Assembly (NCBI GenBank): GCA_903921325.1
Contig: CAIXPL010000037.1
Coordinates: 62,001 to 126,000, forward strand
Direction: 5' to 3'
Length of the DNA: 64,000 nucleotides
Source: an uncultured Pseudomonadota bacterium
Lineage (GTDB): Bacteria; Pseudomonadota; Gammaproteobacteria; Burkholderiales; SG8-39
How positions within the stretch are numbered: position 1 is the stretch's first letter; each line of letters starts with the position of its first letter. This document shows positions 9,624 through 19,243 of the stretch, in pieces. Made by a program: the position numbers and the translations under genes. The notes below the pieces were generated by a model. The model searched no databases. It was not told the DNA's origin and worked only from the letters and a program-made list of their open reading frames with translations.

Positions 9624-10940
9624 TCATCCCAGCCAGGCTGGCAGCCAGGTGGCTACCGGTGGCCAGAAGAAAACCGCAAGCAACATGATAATGCTGATCG
9701 CCACATAGGGCGTCACAGCGCGAAAGATGTGCAACATGGTGACCTCGGGCGGTGCAACGCCTTTCATGGTCATCAGCAACATGCCGTGCGGCGGCAGCAG
9801 CAAGCCAAGCTGCATGCAGATCAGGAACATCACCCCAAACCAGATCTGGTCAATGCCAAGGGTCTGCACAACCGGCATGAAAATCGGCAAGGTGATCAGC
9901 ATCATGCTCACCTGGTCGACAAAAATCCCCAGAAAGATGAGCAGCAACATCATGCCCATGATGATGACCATCGGTGGCAATCCTTGCCCGGTGATGATCT
10001 CCACCATGCCGTTGCTTGCTCCCGAGAACGACAGGATCTGCGCAAAGGTGGTGGCACCGATGATGATGAACAGGATCATCCCGGACACCGCCACCGTGCC
10101 CTTGAGCGATAGCAGCAGATTGCGTATTGAGAGCGCACGATAGGTCATGGCGAGCACGATAGTGGCGAACGCACCGATGGCGGCTGACTCGGTCGGGGTG
10201 GCCCAGCCGGCGATCATCGCACCGACCACGATCACGAAAATGGAGACCAGCGGCAAAACATACTGAAACAGCGGGCGCAGCTTCTCCCAGCCGCTGAATT
10301 CCTCAAATTCACTATTCGGTGCGAGCTCGGGGGAGAGCTTCACCCGGGTGATGATGTAGGCAATGAACACCACCGAGAGAATCAAACCCGGGACGATGCC
10401 GCCGATGAGCAGCTTGGAGATCGATATCCCCGACAGACTGCCCAGCAGCACGGTGAGTGCCGATGGGGGAATCAACATGTCGACGGCACCGATGGCCATG
10501 ATCGGACCGGTTGCCATGGTGGGGTGATAGCCGCGCGCGAGCATCACCGGCACCATGAGACTGCCGAGCATCGCCGTGGTGGCGATGGTAGACCCCGAGA
10601 TTGCGGAGAAGATGGTGCCGGCCACCACCGCAACGACGGCCAGGCGTCCGGGCACCTGACGGATCAATCGCTCAATGCCATCGATCACCTTGACCGCGAG
10701 TCCTGTGTGAAACAGCACTTCGCCCATCAGGATGAATAACGGTATCGGGGTGAGCGAAAAGCTGGTGACCGAGACCACGCAATTGCGTGTGAGCTGCGCA
10801 AGGCCGGCTTCACCACCCAGGAACAGCCAGCCGCCGACAATGTTGATCACCAGAAAGGAAAACGCCACCGGCAAGCCCAGAAAGAGCAATACCGTCGAGC
10901 CACCCAGCAACAACCACGCCGCAGCCTGCCAACTCATCAT
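9624..10940 (-). CDS. dctM: TRAP transporter large permease (DctM family)
   Basis: A 438-residue, very hydrophobic protein with about 12 membrane segments, matching the DctM/SiaM large subunit. Recognisable features are the N-terminal GLPVAFSFL segment, AISGSTIATTAMLGSLMVP (the conserved SG.S.A.. loop), PPSALTVLLGSLSGISISKLL and the second-half LPPHGMLLMTMKG. It forms the sodium-coupled translocation channel for a carboxylate delivered by the periplasmic receptor. The small permease gene is 15 bases upstream and the receptor gene precedes that, so P-Q-M are one transcript. The oxidoreductase genes follow on the same strand, hinting that the cargo is an organic or aromatic acid. Confidence 0.95.
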   Translation of the reverse strand: MMSWQAAAWLLLGGSTVLLFLGLPVAFSFLVINIVGGWLFLGGEAGLAQLTRNCVVSVTSFSLTPIPLFILMGEVLFHTGLAVKVIDGIERLIRQVPGRLAVVAVVAGTIFSAISGSTIATTAMLGSLMVPVMLARGYHPTMATGPIMAIGAVDMLIPPSALTVLLGSLSGISISKLLIGGIVPGLILSVVFIAYIITRVKLSPELAPNSEFEEFSGWEKLRPLFQYVLPLVSIFVIVVGAMIAGWATPTESAAIGAFATIVLAMTYRALSIRNLLLSLKGTVAVSGMILFIIIGATTFAQILSFSGASNGMVEIITGQGLPPMVIIMGMMLLLIFLGIFVDQVSMMLITLPIFMPVVQTLGIDQIWFGVMFLICMQLGLLLPPHGMLLMTMKGVAPPEVTMLHIFRAVTPYVAISIIMLLAVFFWPPVATWLPAWLG

Positions 10941-10955
10941 GTCGATCGACTCATC

Positions 10956-11510
10956 TCAGGCGCTCGAGACCGCGTCGTCGCGCGGACCGCGCGGACCAAT
11001 CAGCAAGCGGTGCAGCCGGAACAGAACTTCGATTGCCAGCAGCAGGAATGCGACAGGCAGTGGAATCAGCGACCACCACTCGGGAGTGATCAGCGTTTTG
11101 ATGGTCAGCGCCCCGGCCTGAATGCTCGACAGGGTGGCCTGCGCGCCGAACCACGCAATCACCAGGCAACAGGTGAACGCGAGCAGGTCGACCAGGATTT
11201 CGCAACGCCAGGCCAGCAGCCGCGGCAACACCCGCAACACAATGTCGACGCGGATATGCTTGCCCTGGCGCAACAGCCAGGGTGCGATACACAGCGTCAT
11301 GAGGTAGAGCGCGTATTCGGTGAGATCGTTGCTGGCGGGAAACCCGCGCAGCCCTGGAATCAGGGAAACGTTGCGCAGCAGCACATCGATACAGATGATG
11401 AGCATCATCACGAACAGCAGCAGGCTGCCGATCAGCGCGAGCAGGTCGAGCACCTTGCCGTAGGCCGATTCAAGCGTGGCAACCGTGCGTTCCGAGGGCA
11501 GCAGACTCAC
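10956..11510 (-). CDS. dctQ: TRAP transporter small permease (DctQ family)
   Basis: A 184-residue protein with four predicted membrane segments, the standard DctQ layout: a first helix LALIGSLLLFVMMLIICID followed by the family's RN-type motif (VLLRNVSLIPG), then YALYLMTLCIAPWLLRQGKHIRVDIVL, which matches the conserved G.HI.VD stretch. It helps the large permease dock the loaded receptor. It lies nine bases after the receptor gene and 15 before the large permease, which fits an operon. Confidence 0.92.
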   Translation of the reverse strand: MSLLPSERTVATLESAYGKVLDLLALIGSLLLFVMMLIICIDVLLRNVSLIPGLRGFPASNDLTEYALYLMTLCIAPWLLRQGKHIRVDIVLRVLPRLLAWRCEILVDLLAFTCCLVIAWFGAQATLSSIQAGALTIKTLITPEWWSLIPLPVAFLLLAIEVLFRLHRLLIGPRGPRDDAVSSA

Positions 11511-11519
11511 CGAGGCGTC

Positions 11520-12623
<1,104 letters not shown>

Positions 12624-12689
12624 CTACCAGCGTGCGTGGCGGTTTTTGGTACAGGAACCCTCTGGCGCCGCAGCGTCGCGTCGCTGCGG

Positions 12690-13706
12690 TCAGTCGACCC
12701 GCGCGCCCGCTGCCTTGATCACTGTGGCCCATTTGGTGATCTCACTGCGGATGAACTCGGCAAACTGATCTGGCGTGCCCGCGGCCGGTTCGGCGCCCTG
12801 GGCCGATAACCGCTCGCGGGTCTCAGGCGATTGCAGGCCGCGCACGATCGCACCATTGAGTCGATTGACGATCTCGCGCGGCGTACTGGCGGGGGCAAGT
12901 ACGCCGAACCACGAGCCTGCTTCATAGCCTGGCAATCCGGCCTCGGCAATGGTGGGCACCTCGGGCAGCACCGGTGCACGGTGGGCACTGGTGACCGCGA
13001 TGGCGCGCAGCCGGCCAGCGCGCGCCTGCGGCAGTGACGATGGCATGTTGTCAAACATCACTTGCACCTGACCGGCGACCAGCGCACCGATGGCTGGCCC
13101 GCTACCGTTGAATGGTACGTGCACCATTTGCACATTGGCCATCGACTTGAACAGCTCGCCCGAAAGGTGAATCGAGGTGCCGTTGCCACTGGAGGCGTAA
13201 TTGAGCTGTTCGGGGTGCGCGCGTGCCAGATCGATCAGCTCGCGCACCGTATGCACCGGCACCGAAGGGTGCACCACCAGCAGATTGGGGACGCTTGCGA
13301 CCAGGCACACGGGAGCAAAGTCGCGCACCGCGTCATAGGACATTTTCGAGTAGAGCGAGACATTGATGGCATGGGTGCCGACCGTTCCCATCACCAGGGT
13401 GTAACCATCGCCAGGGGCCTTGGCGACAATGTCAGCGCCCAGATTGCCACCGGCGCCCGGACGATTTTCGACCACCACACCTTGCCCCAAAATGCGCTGC
13501 ATGTCATTGGCCACGGCGCGCGCCAGAATGTCAGTGGCACCGGCTGGCGGAAAGGGCACCACCAACCGGATCGAGTGGGTCGGAAATTCATCGGCGGCAT
13601 GGGCGAGCGAGGTAACGGCGCAGAGCAGCGCCACGGCCAGGGGCGCGAGCAGGCGCACTAACGTTGACGTTGCGCAGCGGCAGTTTTGAGTCACGCGGTT
13701 GGTCAC
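12690..13706 (-). CDS. Bug family (TctC-type) periplasmic receptor
   Basis: Signal peptide (LLAPLAVALLCAVTSLAHAA) followed by the Bug fold: IRLVVPFPPAGATDILAR and VVENRPGAGGNLGADIVAK are the ligand-clamping loops, later GTSIHLSGELFK and ASTPREIVNRLN. Bug proteins bind small carboxylates such as citrate, glutamate or aromatic acids. No TctAB permease is nearby, so this is an orphan receptor that would have to share a permease or act as a sensor. I chose the GTG start because GGGGGAG lies just upstream of it; the ATG at 13757 would add an unlikely leader. The TRAP genes follow on the same strand after 90 bases. Confidence 0.9.
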   Translation of the reverse strand: MTNRVTQNCRCATSTLVRLLAPLAVALLCAVTSLAHAADEFPTHSIRLVVPFPPAGATDILARAVANDMQRILGQGVVVENRPGAGGNLGADIVAKAPGDGYTLVMGTVGTHAINVSLYSKMSYDAVRDFAPVCLVASVPNLLVVHPSVPVHTVRELIDLARAHPEQLNYASSGNGTSIHLSGELFKSMANVQMVHVPFNGSGPAIGALVAGQVQVMFDNMPSSLPQARAGRLRAIAVTSAHRAPVLPEVPTIAEAGLPGYEAGSWFGVLAPASTPREIVNRLNGAIVRGLQSPETRERLSAQGAEPAAGTPDQFAEFIRSEITKWATVIKAAGARVD

Positions 13707-13815
13707 TGTCTCCCCCTGTGAAATGAAATTCTGTCCGGAAGCGATTCCGCGCGGCAAAGGCTAGCAGATTCCCCCTGCGACTGCCTGAATGCAAAGGGCT
13801 GTGTACCATTGGCGC

Positions 13816-14466
13816 ATGTTCACTCGCAACAGGTTGCGCATGCGCACGATCACCTATGGCTTGCTGGCGCTACTGTGCGCGCTACCGGTCCACGCGGACG
13901 AGTCGTCCACGTTTATTTTCGCCTCGCAGATCCCCGACGAGCCAGTGCCACTTGTGCGCTGTGCCGCTCCTGTTGCTCCTGTTGCTCCCGACGCCGACGG
14001 CTACAGCGCGCTTTACATTGCTGCCGAAGCCGGCGATCTTGCGTCTGTCGAATGCCTGCTTGCTGACCATACCGATGTGCGCCTTGCTTCGCGTGATGGC
14101 AACACGCCGATGCATGGCGCCGCACTGGGCGGTAGTGTGCCGGTGATTGAGAGGCTGTTCGAGGCAGGCGCATCGGTGCGTGCAAGCAACCAACACGGTG
14201 AGACGCCCCTGTATTGGGCCGCCGGTGCCGGTGCACTCGATGCCGTTCGCTGGCTGCTTGAACGCGGCTGCCCTGTTGACGAGGTTGATCGCGATGGCAA
14301 CAGCGCCTTGCATCTGGCAGCTGCGTCGGGCTACCCGGCGGTGGTCGGGCTACTACTCGAGCACCGCGCGAATCCGGCGCTCAAGAATCGTGCCGGACAG
14401 ACCGCCCTGGAACTGGCCCGGTCGCTCGACCAGGCGGAGACCAGTCAGTTATTGGCCGGGCGCTGA
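13816..14466 (+). CDS. Exported ankyrin-repeat protein
   Basis: About 216 residues. An N-terminal signal peptide (YGLLALLCALPVHADE) suggests export to the periplasm. Then come four well-formed ankyrin repeats, each beginning with a DGxTPLH-like turn (DGYSALYIAAEAGD, DGNTPMHGAALGGS, HGETPLYWAAGAGA, DGNSALHLAAASGY), plus a partial fifth repeat at the end. Ankyrin repeats bind proteins; there is no catalytic domain. Starts at 13789, 13816 and 13840 are possible, and the later two give the better signal peptide. It stands alone, divergent from the Bug receptor gene and convergent with the DUF423 gene. Partner unknown. Confidence 0.85.
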   Translation: MFTRNRLRMRTITYGLLALLCALPVHADESSTFIFASQIPDEPVPLVRCAAPVAPVAPDADGYSALYIAAEAGDLASVECLLADHTDVRLASRDGNTPMHGAALGGSVPVIERLFEAGASVRASNQHGETPLYWAAGAGALDAVRWLLERGCPVDEVDRDGNSALHLAAASGYPAVVGLLLEHRANPALKNRAGQTALELARSLDQAETSQLLAGR

Positions 14467-14471
14467 AGGGG

Positions 14472-14861
14472 TCAACTCAAGTCGCCGCGCCACAGCGCAA
14501 AGGCGACCAGGGCCCAGCCCGCCATGAATGCACTGCCGCCGATCGGGGCCAGGTGGGCGATGGAGTGATCACCCCCCAGTGCCACCGCGTATACCGATCC
14601 GCAAAACAGCAGCAATCCGGCAATCATCATGATGGCGGCCATGCGCAGCGTATTGACTCGACGGGCACGGGCGGCCAGTAGTCCGATGAATATCAAGCCC
14701 ATGCCGTGGTAGTACTGGTACTCAAGGGCCACCCGAAAAAGGTCCAGAAAGTTAGCCGTCAGGCGGGTGGTCAGGATGTGGCGCGCCAAGCCGCTGGCCA
14801 TCACCGCAAGCATCAGAGTGAGCGCGCCGATCAGGCAACAATTACGCGCAAGACGGGACAT
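14472..14861 (-). CDS. DUF423 family membrane protein
   Basis: A 129-residue protein with four hydrophobic segments, matching the small DUF423 (YgdD-like) inner-membrane family. Visible family marks are an N-terminal helix ending GLARH, YQYYHGMGLIFIGLL (the conserved Y..H..GL), GLLLFCGSVYAVALGG and the closing LAPIGGSAFMAGWALVAFA. Function is unknown for the family. It ends six bases from the stop of the ankyrin gene, so the two are convergent, and it follows the DUF1439 lipoprotein gene by 14 bases in a probable pdxH-DUF1439-DUF423 run. Confidence 0.88.
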   Translation of the reverse strand: MSRLARNCCLIGALTLMLAVMASGLARHILTTRLTANFLDLFRVALEYQYYHGMGLIFIGLLAARARRVNTLRMAAIMMIAGLLLFCGSVYAVALGGDHSIAHLAPIGGSAFMAGWALVAFALWRGDLS

Positions 14862-14875
14862 GGCGGCAGGCTACC

Positions 14876-15478
14876 TCAAGGGTGACGTCGTGGGGCCGAC
14901 TCGTCGCGTTCCAGATGACTTGGGGCAGAGTTCTGCGCGAGTGGAGAAAACTCTAGCACCAGCGAATCCGGCGTAACCTTGATCGCAGTCAATTCCATCA
15001 TGGCCATTGCGAACTGGAGTCGATTCTCGGGGATGGTAGCCAGCGCAATGCCATCGGTGTGGTTGAACAGGATGCGTTGTGCGACAGATTCGACGAGTTG
15101 TATCGATTCGCGCGGCAGGCCGATGGATTGAAACGACTCGAACCTCACCTGTTCCAGAACGATGCCGCGTGTGGCTGCGCGATAGGTCGGTACCGCAGAG
15201 ATCACCATGCGGCCTTGCAGCGGCACGGCCAACGGCACGCGCAGGCGCACATCGAATGCACAGATCACGCGCGAGGCCGCAGCATCCAGCTCGATCCCGG
15301 CATGGTCGATTTCGAGTTCGATCAGGCCGGCAATCTGCGAACGCCAGGGCAATTTGTCTTGCAGCGCCGCGAGTAACTCGGGCCGTGTAATCCGATATTC
15401 GTGCGGATAAAGCCCGAGGGCCGTGCAGCCGCCTAGCAGCAGGATGAAGACGGCTGCCAGTCCGCGCGATCGTGACAT
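14876..15478 (-). CDS. DUF1439 family lipoprotein
   Basis: The open frame extends to 15904, but the real protein is the last 200 residues: it begins with a lipoprotein signal (RGLAAVFILLLGGC, lipobox LLGGC, lipid on the cysteine) and continues with a beta-rich domain like E. coli YceB (DUF1439): YRITRPELLAALQDKLPW, an IDHAGIELDAAASRVICAFDVRLRVPL strand set and VESVAQRILFNHTDGIAL. The longer upstream part overlaps pdxH in antiphase and has no family resemblance. It should be an envelope lipoprotein that may bind a lipid; role unknown. Confidence 0.82.
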   Translation of the reverse strand: MSRSRGLAAVFILLLGGCTALGLYPHEYRITRPELLAALQDKLPWRSQIAGLIELEIDHAGIELDAAASRVICAFDVRLRVPLAVPLQGRMVISAVPTYRAATRGIVLEQVRFESFQSIGLPRESIQLVESVAQRILFNHTDGIALATIPENRLQFAMAMMELTAIKVTPDSLVLEFSPLAQNSAPSHLERDESAPRRHP

Positions 15479-15509
15479 CCGAGTGACCAAATGCGGCGCC
15501 TTGATTCGC

Positions 15510-16181
15510 TCACGGCGCCAGTCGTTCGATGATCCACTGCCCCCCCGTGCAGTGATAAGCGATGCGGTCATGCAAGCGATTTTGCCGTCCCTGCCAGAAC
15601 TCGAAGCGATCTGGATTGAGCCGGTAACCGCCCCACGCGGCAGGCCGAGGTACGCTGCCAGGGTGTGCTGCTTCGGCCTGTGCGTAGCGCTCCTCAAGCA
15701 CAGCCCGGCTCGCGACGGGCGCGCTTTGCGGGGATGCGATGGCACCGATCTGGCTGCCGCGCGGGCGTACCGCGAAGTAGGCATCGGACTGCGCCGCGGG
15801 GACCTTCTCGGTGAGACCTTCGATGCGTACCTGCCGCTCAAGCTCTGGCCAATAGAAGAGCGCTGCCGCCTGCGGGTGGGCGGCAAGTTCGGTGCCCTTG
15901 GCACTCAGGTAGTTGGTATAGAAGACCAGACCGCTGGCGTCGCAGCCTTTGAGCAGCACCACGCGCGAAGCAACCCGCTGATCGGTGCCCAGTGTGGATA
16001 GCGACATTGCCGTGGGTTCGGGTACCTGGGCAGCAAGCGCCTGTTCCATCCATTGCGCAAACTGCTGCAAGGGATCGCTTGCCACATCGTTCGCATCAAG
16101 GCTTGCCCGGGAGTATTCACGGCGCAGGTCGGCAAGGGCGAGTTTCATGTCGTGGTGCAGGTCGAATGAAGACCGGTTCAT
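15510..16181 (-). CDS. pdxH: Pyridoxamine 5'-phosphate oxidase
   Basis: FMN enzyme that oxidises pyridoxine or pyridoxamine phosphate to pyridoxal phosphate in the cytosol. About 223 residues, close to the E. coli protein. It has the N-terminal DLRREYSRASLDANDVASDPL helix, FMN-binding RVVLLKGCDASGLVFYTNY, WPELERQVRIEG and YFAVRPRGSQIGA. The C-terminal signature FEFWQGRQNRLHDRI carries the substrate-contacting Arg and His, and it ends WIIERLAP as in other PdxH proteins. The frame opens at 16232; I took the ATG of MNRSSFD, with MKLALAD at 16148 as the alternative. It heads the run with the DUF1439 and DUF423 genes. Confidence 0.95.
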   Translation of the reverse strand: MNRSSFDLHHDMKLALADLRREYSRASLDANDVASDPLQQFAQWMEQALAAQVPEPTAMSLSTLGTDQRVASRVVLLKGCDASGLVFYTNYLSAKGTELAAHPQAAALFYWPELERQVRIEGLTEKVPAAQSDAYFAVRPRGSQIGAIASPQSAPVASRAVLEERYAQAEAAHPGSVPRPAAWGGYRLNPDRFEFWQGRQNRLHDRIAYHCTGGQWIIERLAP

Positions 16182-16390
16182 TCTACCCTTGGGCCCGATG
16201 CCCGCCCGCCTGCGCGATTGGTCTTGCATCAAATGCAGAGCAGATAAGCAATTCCAGAGGGAAACGAGGCTTGCTTTCCCTCTGAAACATCATTGACAAA
16301 CGAAATTCACGAAGGCATTCTTCGACCGCCCCTTGCGTTGGTGCGTAAGGTCCCCGGCAAACGCGGTTCTTCTATTGGAGATTCCTTTAC

Positions 16391-16771
16391 ATGGCAACCA
16401 AGAAAAAGGCAGCAAAGAAGGCCCCGGCCAAAAAAGCGCCGGCGAAAAAAGTCCCTGCCAAGAAAGTCCCCGCAAAGAAAGTCCCGGCCAAGAAGGCCCC
16501 GGCAAAGAAGGCAGCGAAGCGCAAGCCCAATGCTGCTTTCATGAAGCCGCTGACGCCCTCGGCTGAACTGGGTGCAGTGGTTGGTACCAAACCGCTGCCG
16601 CGGACGGAAGTGACCAGCAAGATCTGGGAATACATTCGCAAGAACAAGCTGCAGGATCCGAAGAACAAGCGCAACATCAATGCCGACGCCAAGCTGACTG
16701 CGGTGTTTGACGGCAAGAAGGTTGTCAACATGTTCGAGATGACCAAACTGGTGAGCAAGCACCTGTCGTAA
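16391..16771 (+). CDS. SWIB/MDM2-domain protein with lysine-alanine-proline tail
   Basis: 126 residues. Residues 2-45 are a histone-H1-like tail made of KKAPA or KKVPA pentapeptides repeated about eight times. Residues 50-126 form a SWIB domain (FMKPLTPSAELGAVVG, TSKIWEYIRKNKLQDP, VFDGKKVVNMFEMTKLVSKHL). The tail should bind nucleic acid without sequence preference. SWIB domains in eukaryotes belong to chromatin remodellers; small bacterial versions, best known from chlamydiae and some betaproteobacteria, are thought to condense DNA. A TTGGAG Shine-Dalgarno lies nine bases upstream of the ATG and a strong terminator follows, so it is a single-gene transcript. Confidence 0.9.
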   Translation: MATKKKAAKKAPAKKAPAKKVPAKKVPAKKVPAKKAPAKKAAKRKPNAAFMKPLTPSAELGAVVGTKPLPRTEVTSKIWEYIRKNKLQDPKNKRNINADAKLTAVFDGKKVVNMFEMTKLVSKHLS

Positions 16772-16792
16772 TCAATCAGGGCTGCTTGGAAG

Positions 16793-16824
16793 AAACCGGG
16801 GAGGCAGGCTTCCCGGTTTTTTTT
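16793..16824 (+). terminator. Rho-independent terminator after the SWIB gene
   Basis: A ten-pair stem (AAACCGGGGA pairing with TTCCCGGTTT, one G-T pair) with a short loop is followed by a run of eight T residues, 21 bases after the stop codon. The A residues on the other side could let it also end the convergent MFS gene transcript. Confidence 0.88.
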
Positions 16825-16898
16825 GCTTGTTTCTTGCCTGCTCTTTTTTTCGTGTGCGCCGTCCGGGCGCCCGCTGCCCACAGCGCAGCCGTGTCAAA

Positions 16899-18182
16899 TC
16901 AGCGCGCCGAGCGCTCGTGCTTCTGGTGGCGGCGGATCAGTTCACAGCCGATGAATTGCAATGCCGCCAGAGTCCAGAATACCGGTGTCATGCCCAGGGC
17001 CGAACCCAGTACGCCAAACATCAGTGGCAGACCGGTTTGACTGGTGTTGATCAACATCGAGCGTAGCCCGACCGCTTCACCGACGCGGCCTTCAGGCGTC
17101 TTGGCATGCAGCAACGCCATCACCATCGGTTGCGCGCTGCCCAGACCGAATCCGAGCACAAAGGACAGCACCATCAGCAAGCTGGTCTGACTGGTGAACG
17201 GGAACAGAAAATAGACCAGCGCACTCACCGCCAGTGCCAGGCGCAACATCTGCCAGGCATTCATCCGGTGCAGGATGAGCGGCATCACCAGGCGCACCAG
17301 GAAGGTGGCGAGGGCAAACATTGAGATGACCACACCGATGCGGGTGGCCGACAAGCCGATGTGCGAGCCGTAGATCGGCATTACGAAGCCATACAAATCC
17401 CAGGCCATTGCGACCAGACCTGTGCTCAGAAAAATGAACCGCAATTCGCCATGCGCGAGCAACTCGCCCAGCCGCCGCCGCTCGGTGGTCAAACTGGCTG
17501 GTAGCGCAGGCAAGTCCGGAATGCCGCGCGCCAGGCAGGCCGCAGTAACCAGTGGCAGCCAGCCAATGGCGGCGAACGTCCAGACCGGTCCGATTTGATC
17601 AATCAGCGTGCCTGCCAGCAGCGGGCCAAGCAGATTGGAGGCGGAAAAGCCAAGCGCCGTCAGACTGAAATTCATGGCGCGCTGGTCGGGTCGGCCAATA
17701 TATCCGGCCGCGTTTTGCTGGGCGATCTGAAACAGCATGAAGCCCGCACCGATCAGCACGGCGGCGACAAACAGAACTGCCAGACCGGGAAATAGCGGCA
17801 CGCTCAAGGCACCGGCGCTTGCCATCAATGCACCGGTGATCATCGGTTTGCGGACCCCGATGCGATCGATCACCCGCCCGGTGGTCACCGACAGTAGCAT
17901 CGGCAGCGCACCGAACAGGCCGAGCAACACCCCCACAGTGGCGGGCGCGGCGCCCAGTCTGAGCGCATAGAGCGAAATGGTGATCCGCGAACCGTTGAAG
18001 ACCATGTGGACCAGAACGGTGAGCACGATTAGCGCGATCAACGAACGCTTGGCGGCAGCGTCCAGGTGAACGGCAACAGGGATAGGGGATTCGCGCACCC
18101 CGCCATTTTCCCCCGAAATGGCACGAACCGCCCAGTTGGCAGTCATCGGCCCTGGCGCGCCCTCATTGGCGGTCTGGTTCAA
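16899..18182 (-). CDS. Major facilitator superfamily (MFS) permease
   Basis: 427 residues with 12 predicted membrane helices after a roughly 45-residue polar N-terminus. The MFS loop signature between helices 2 and 3 reads GRVIDRIGVRKPMI, and a related motif occurs at the half-way loop. There is a long central cytoplasmic loop (RGIPDLPALPASLTTERRRL). The layout fits a drug- or metabolite-exporting MFS member; the substrate cannot be assigned. It is convergent with the SWIB gene and follows the HDOD gene by 72 bases on the same strand. The long polar leader suggests the true start could be further in. Confidence 0.88.
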   Translation of the reverse strand: MNQTANEGAPGPMTANWAVRAISGENGGVRESPIPVAVHLDAAAKRSLIALIVLTVLVHMVFNGSRITISLYALRLGAAPATVGVLLGLFGALPMLLSVTTGRVIDRIGVRKPMITGALMASAGALSVPLFPGLAVLFVAAVLIGAGFMLFQIAQQNAAGYIGRPDQRAMNFSLTALGFSASNLLGPLLAGTLIDQIGPVWTFAAIGWLPLVTAACLARGIPDLPALPASLTTERRRLGELLAHGELRFIFLSTGLVAMAWDLYGFVMPIYGSHIGLSATRIGVVISMFALATFLVRLVMPLILHRMNAWQMLRLALAVSALVYFLFPFTSQTSLLMVLSFVLGFGLGSAQPMVMALLHAKTPEGRVGEAVGLRSMLINTSQTGLPLMFGVLGSALGMTPVFWTLAALQFIGCELIRRHQKHERSAR

Positions 18183-18254
18183 GCCGGTGCTTGTCCCGTG
18201 CGATCAGAGGGCAGGATCAATGCGGTGTTGCCGCTACCTCCGGGTCCGCTGGTT

Positions 18255-19154
18255 TCAAGCCGCCGCCGCAAGCGGGGTTGCTCCACTTGCGTCAGCCGGT
18301 GGTGCGCAGGCCGATACACCGGTTGCGGCGAGCCCATCCGGCTCGACCATGGCGCGCACCCGGTCCACCCGGGTGTTGAGCAGCGTAGCAATGGCAAGGA
18401 AATCATCGGGCAGCGCCGGATTGTGCCAGCCAGTCGCCGAATGCCGTGCCAGATTGACCGCCTGTAACACCAGCAGTGCCCTTGGGTGGGACGTCGCCGT
18501 TGCGTGCATGGCCTCCTGGTAAAGCTCAGGCAGTTGCCACGCTTGCGCCAGTTCAAAGCGCAACTCGTCGAGTTCGACATTGAGCACGCGTTGCTGTGCA
18601 GTACGGCTGCGCAGGGTTGGGTCGGCGCGTTGCATGGCCGCTATGCGCAGGGCCAGGTCAGGTGCGCTCGCCCAGAGCAGGATCTCGATGAACTCATGCA
18701 ACAGGGCTGCCGTCGCCATGGCGCTGGCGTCATGATCATTGCGCCAGGCGGCGAACCGCCAGGCGAATCCGGCGGCGCGCCGGGCGCGGCGCACCACGCG
18801 GAGCAGGCCGCGCATCGCCTGCGGCTTGCCGCAAAGCTCGCTTTCAATTTCAGGCGCACCCGAGAACTGGTTGAGGACCGGGGGCACGCCGCTCATGACA
18901 ACAGCCCCCTCCACGCTGGTGATTTCGGTCAGTTGCCGCTGGCTGCGATGCTGCGCCAGATAGGCGAACAGCCGGGTGGTTGCGAGCGGATCGTCAATGA
19001 TGAGCGTGGCGACATCGCGCGCACTGATCGCCTCTTCGTCACCGGCGAAGGCAGCCAGGGCGCGTGCAGTGCGACGCAAAATCGGAATTTGCAGGTGGGC
19101 AAAATAGCTTGTCCAGTCTCTTACGCCACCCAGGGGGTCGGCCAGCATGGTCAT
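18255..19154 (-). CDS. HDOD-domain protein
   Basis: 299 residues resembling HDOD (HD-related output domain) proteins. LQIPILRRTARALAAFA at the N-terminus, DVATLIIDDPLATTRLFAYL (the typical helix after the first motif) and ALLHEFIEILLWASAPDLAL mark the domain. Metal ligands of true HD phosphohydrolases are not all present, as is normal for HDOD. Such proteins act in signalling, often linked to two-component or cyclic-di-GMP pathways. The C-terminal 30 residues are Ala-rich and probably unstructured. No partner sensor lies nearby. Confidence 0.83.
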   Translation of the reverse strand: MTMLADPLGGVRDWTSYFAHLQIPILRRTARALAAFAGDEEAISARDVATLIIDDPLATTRLFAYLAQHRSQRQLTEITSVEGAVVMSGVPPVLNQFSGAPEIESELCGKPQAMRGLLRVVRRARRAAGFAWRFAAWRNDHDASAMATAALLHEFIEILLWASAPDLALRIAAMQRADPTLRSRTAQQRVLNVELDELRFELAQAWQLPELYQEAMHATATSHPRALLVLQAVNLARHSATGWHNPALPDDFLAIATLLNTRVDRVRAMVEPDGLAATGVSACAPPADASGATPLAAAA

Positions 19155-19191
19155 GCGCTCTACATTTATTCCATACGTCGGTTATCGGCAA

Positions 19192-19216
19192 GGACGCCGC
19201 GCTCTTGAGCGCGTCC
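19192..19216 (-). terminator. GC-rich hairpin between pepN and the HDOD gene
   Basis: GGACGC and GCGTCC arms with an inner GCGCTC/GAGCGC pairing form a compact hairpin 28 bases after the pepN stop. There is no long T tract, so its strength as a terminator is uncertain. Confidence 0.4.
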
Positions 19217-19243
19217 TCTCCTGCAACGTGCGAAATGTCACGC

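Noticed and set aside
14876-15904. 342-codon single protein for the DUF1439 gene
   Set aside because: The first 142 codons overlap pdxH and look like antisense; the lipoprotein signal begins at codon 143.
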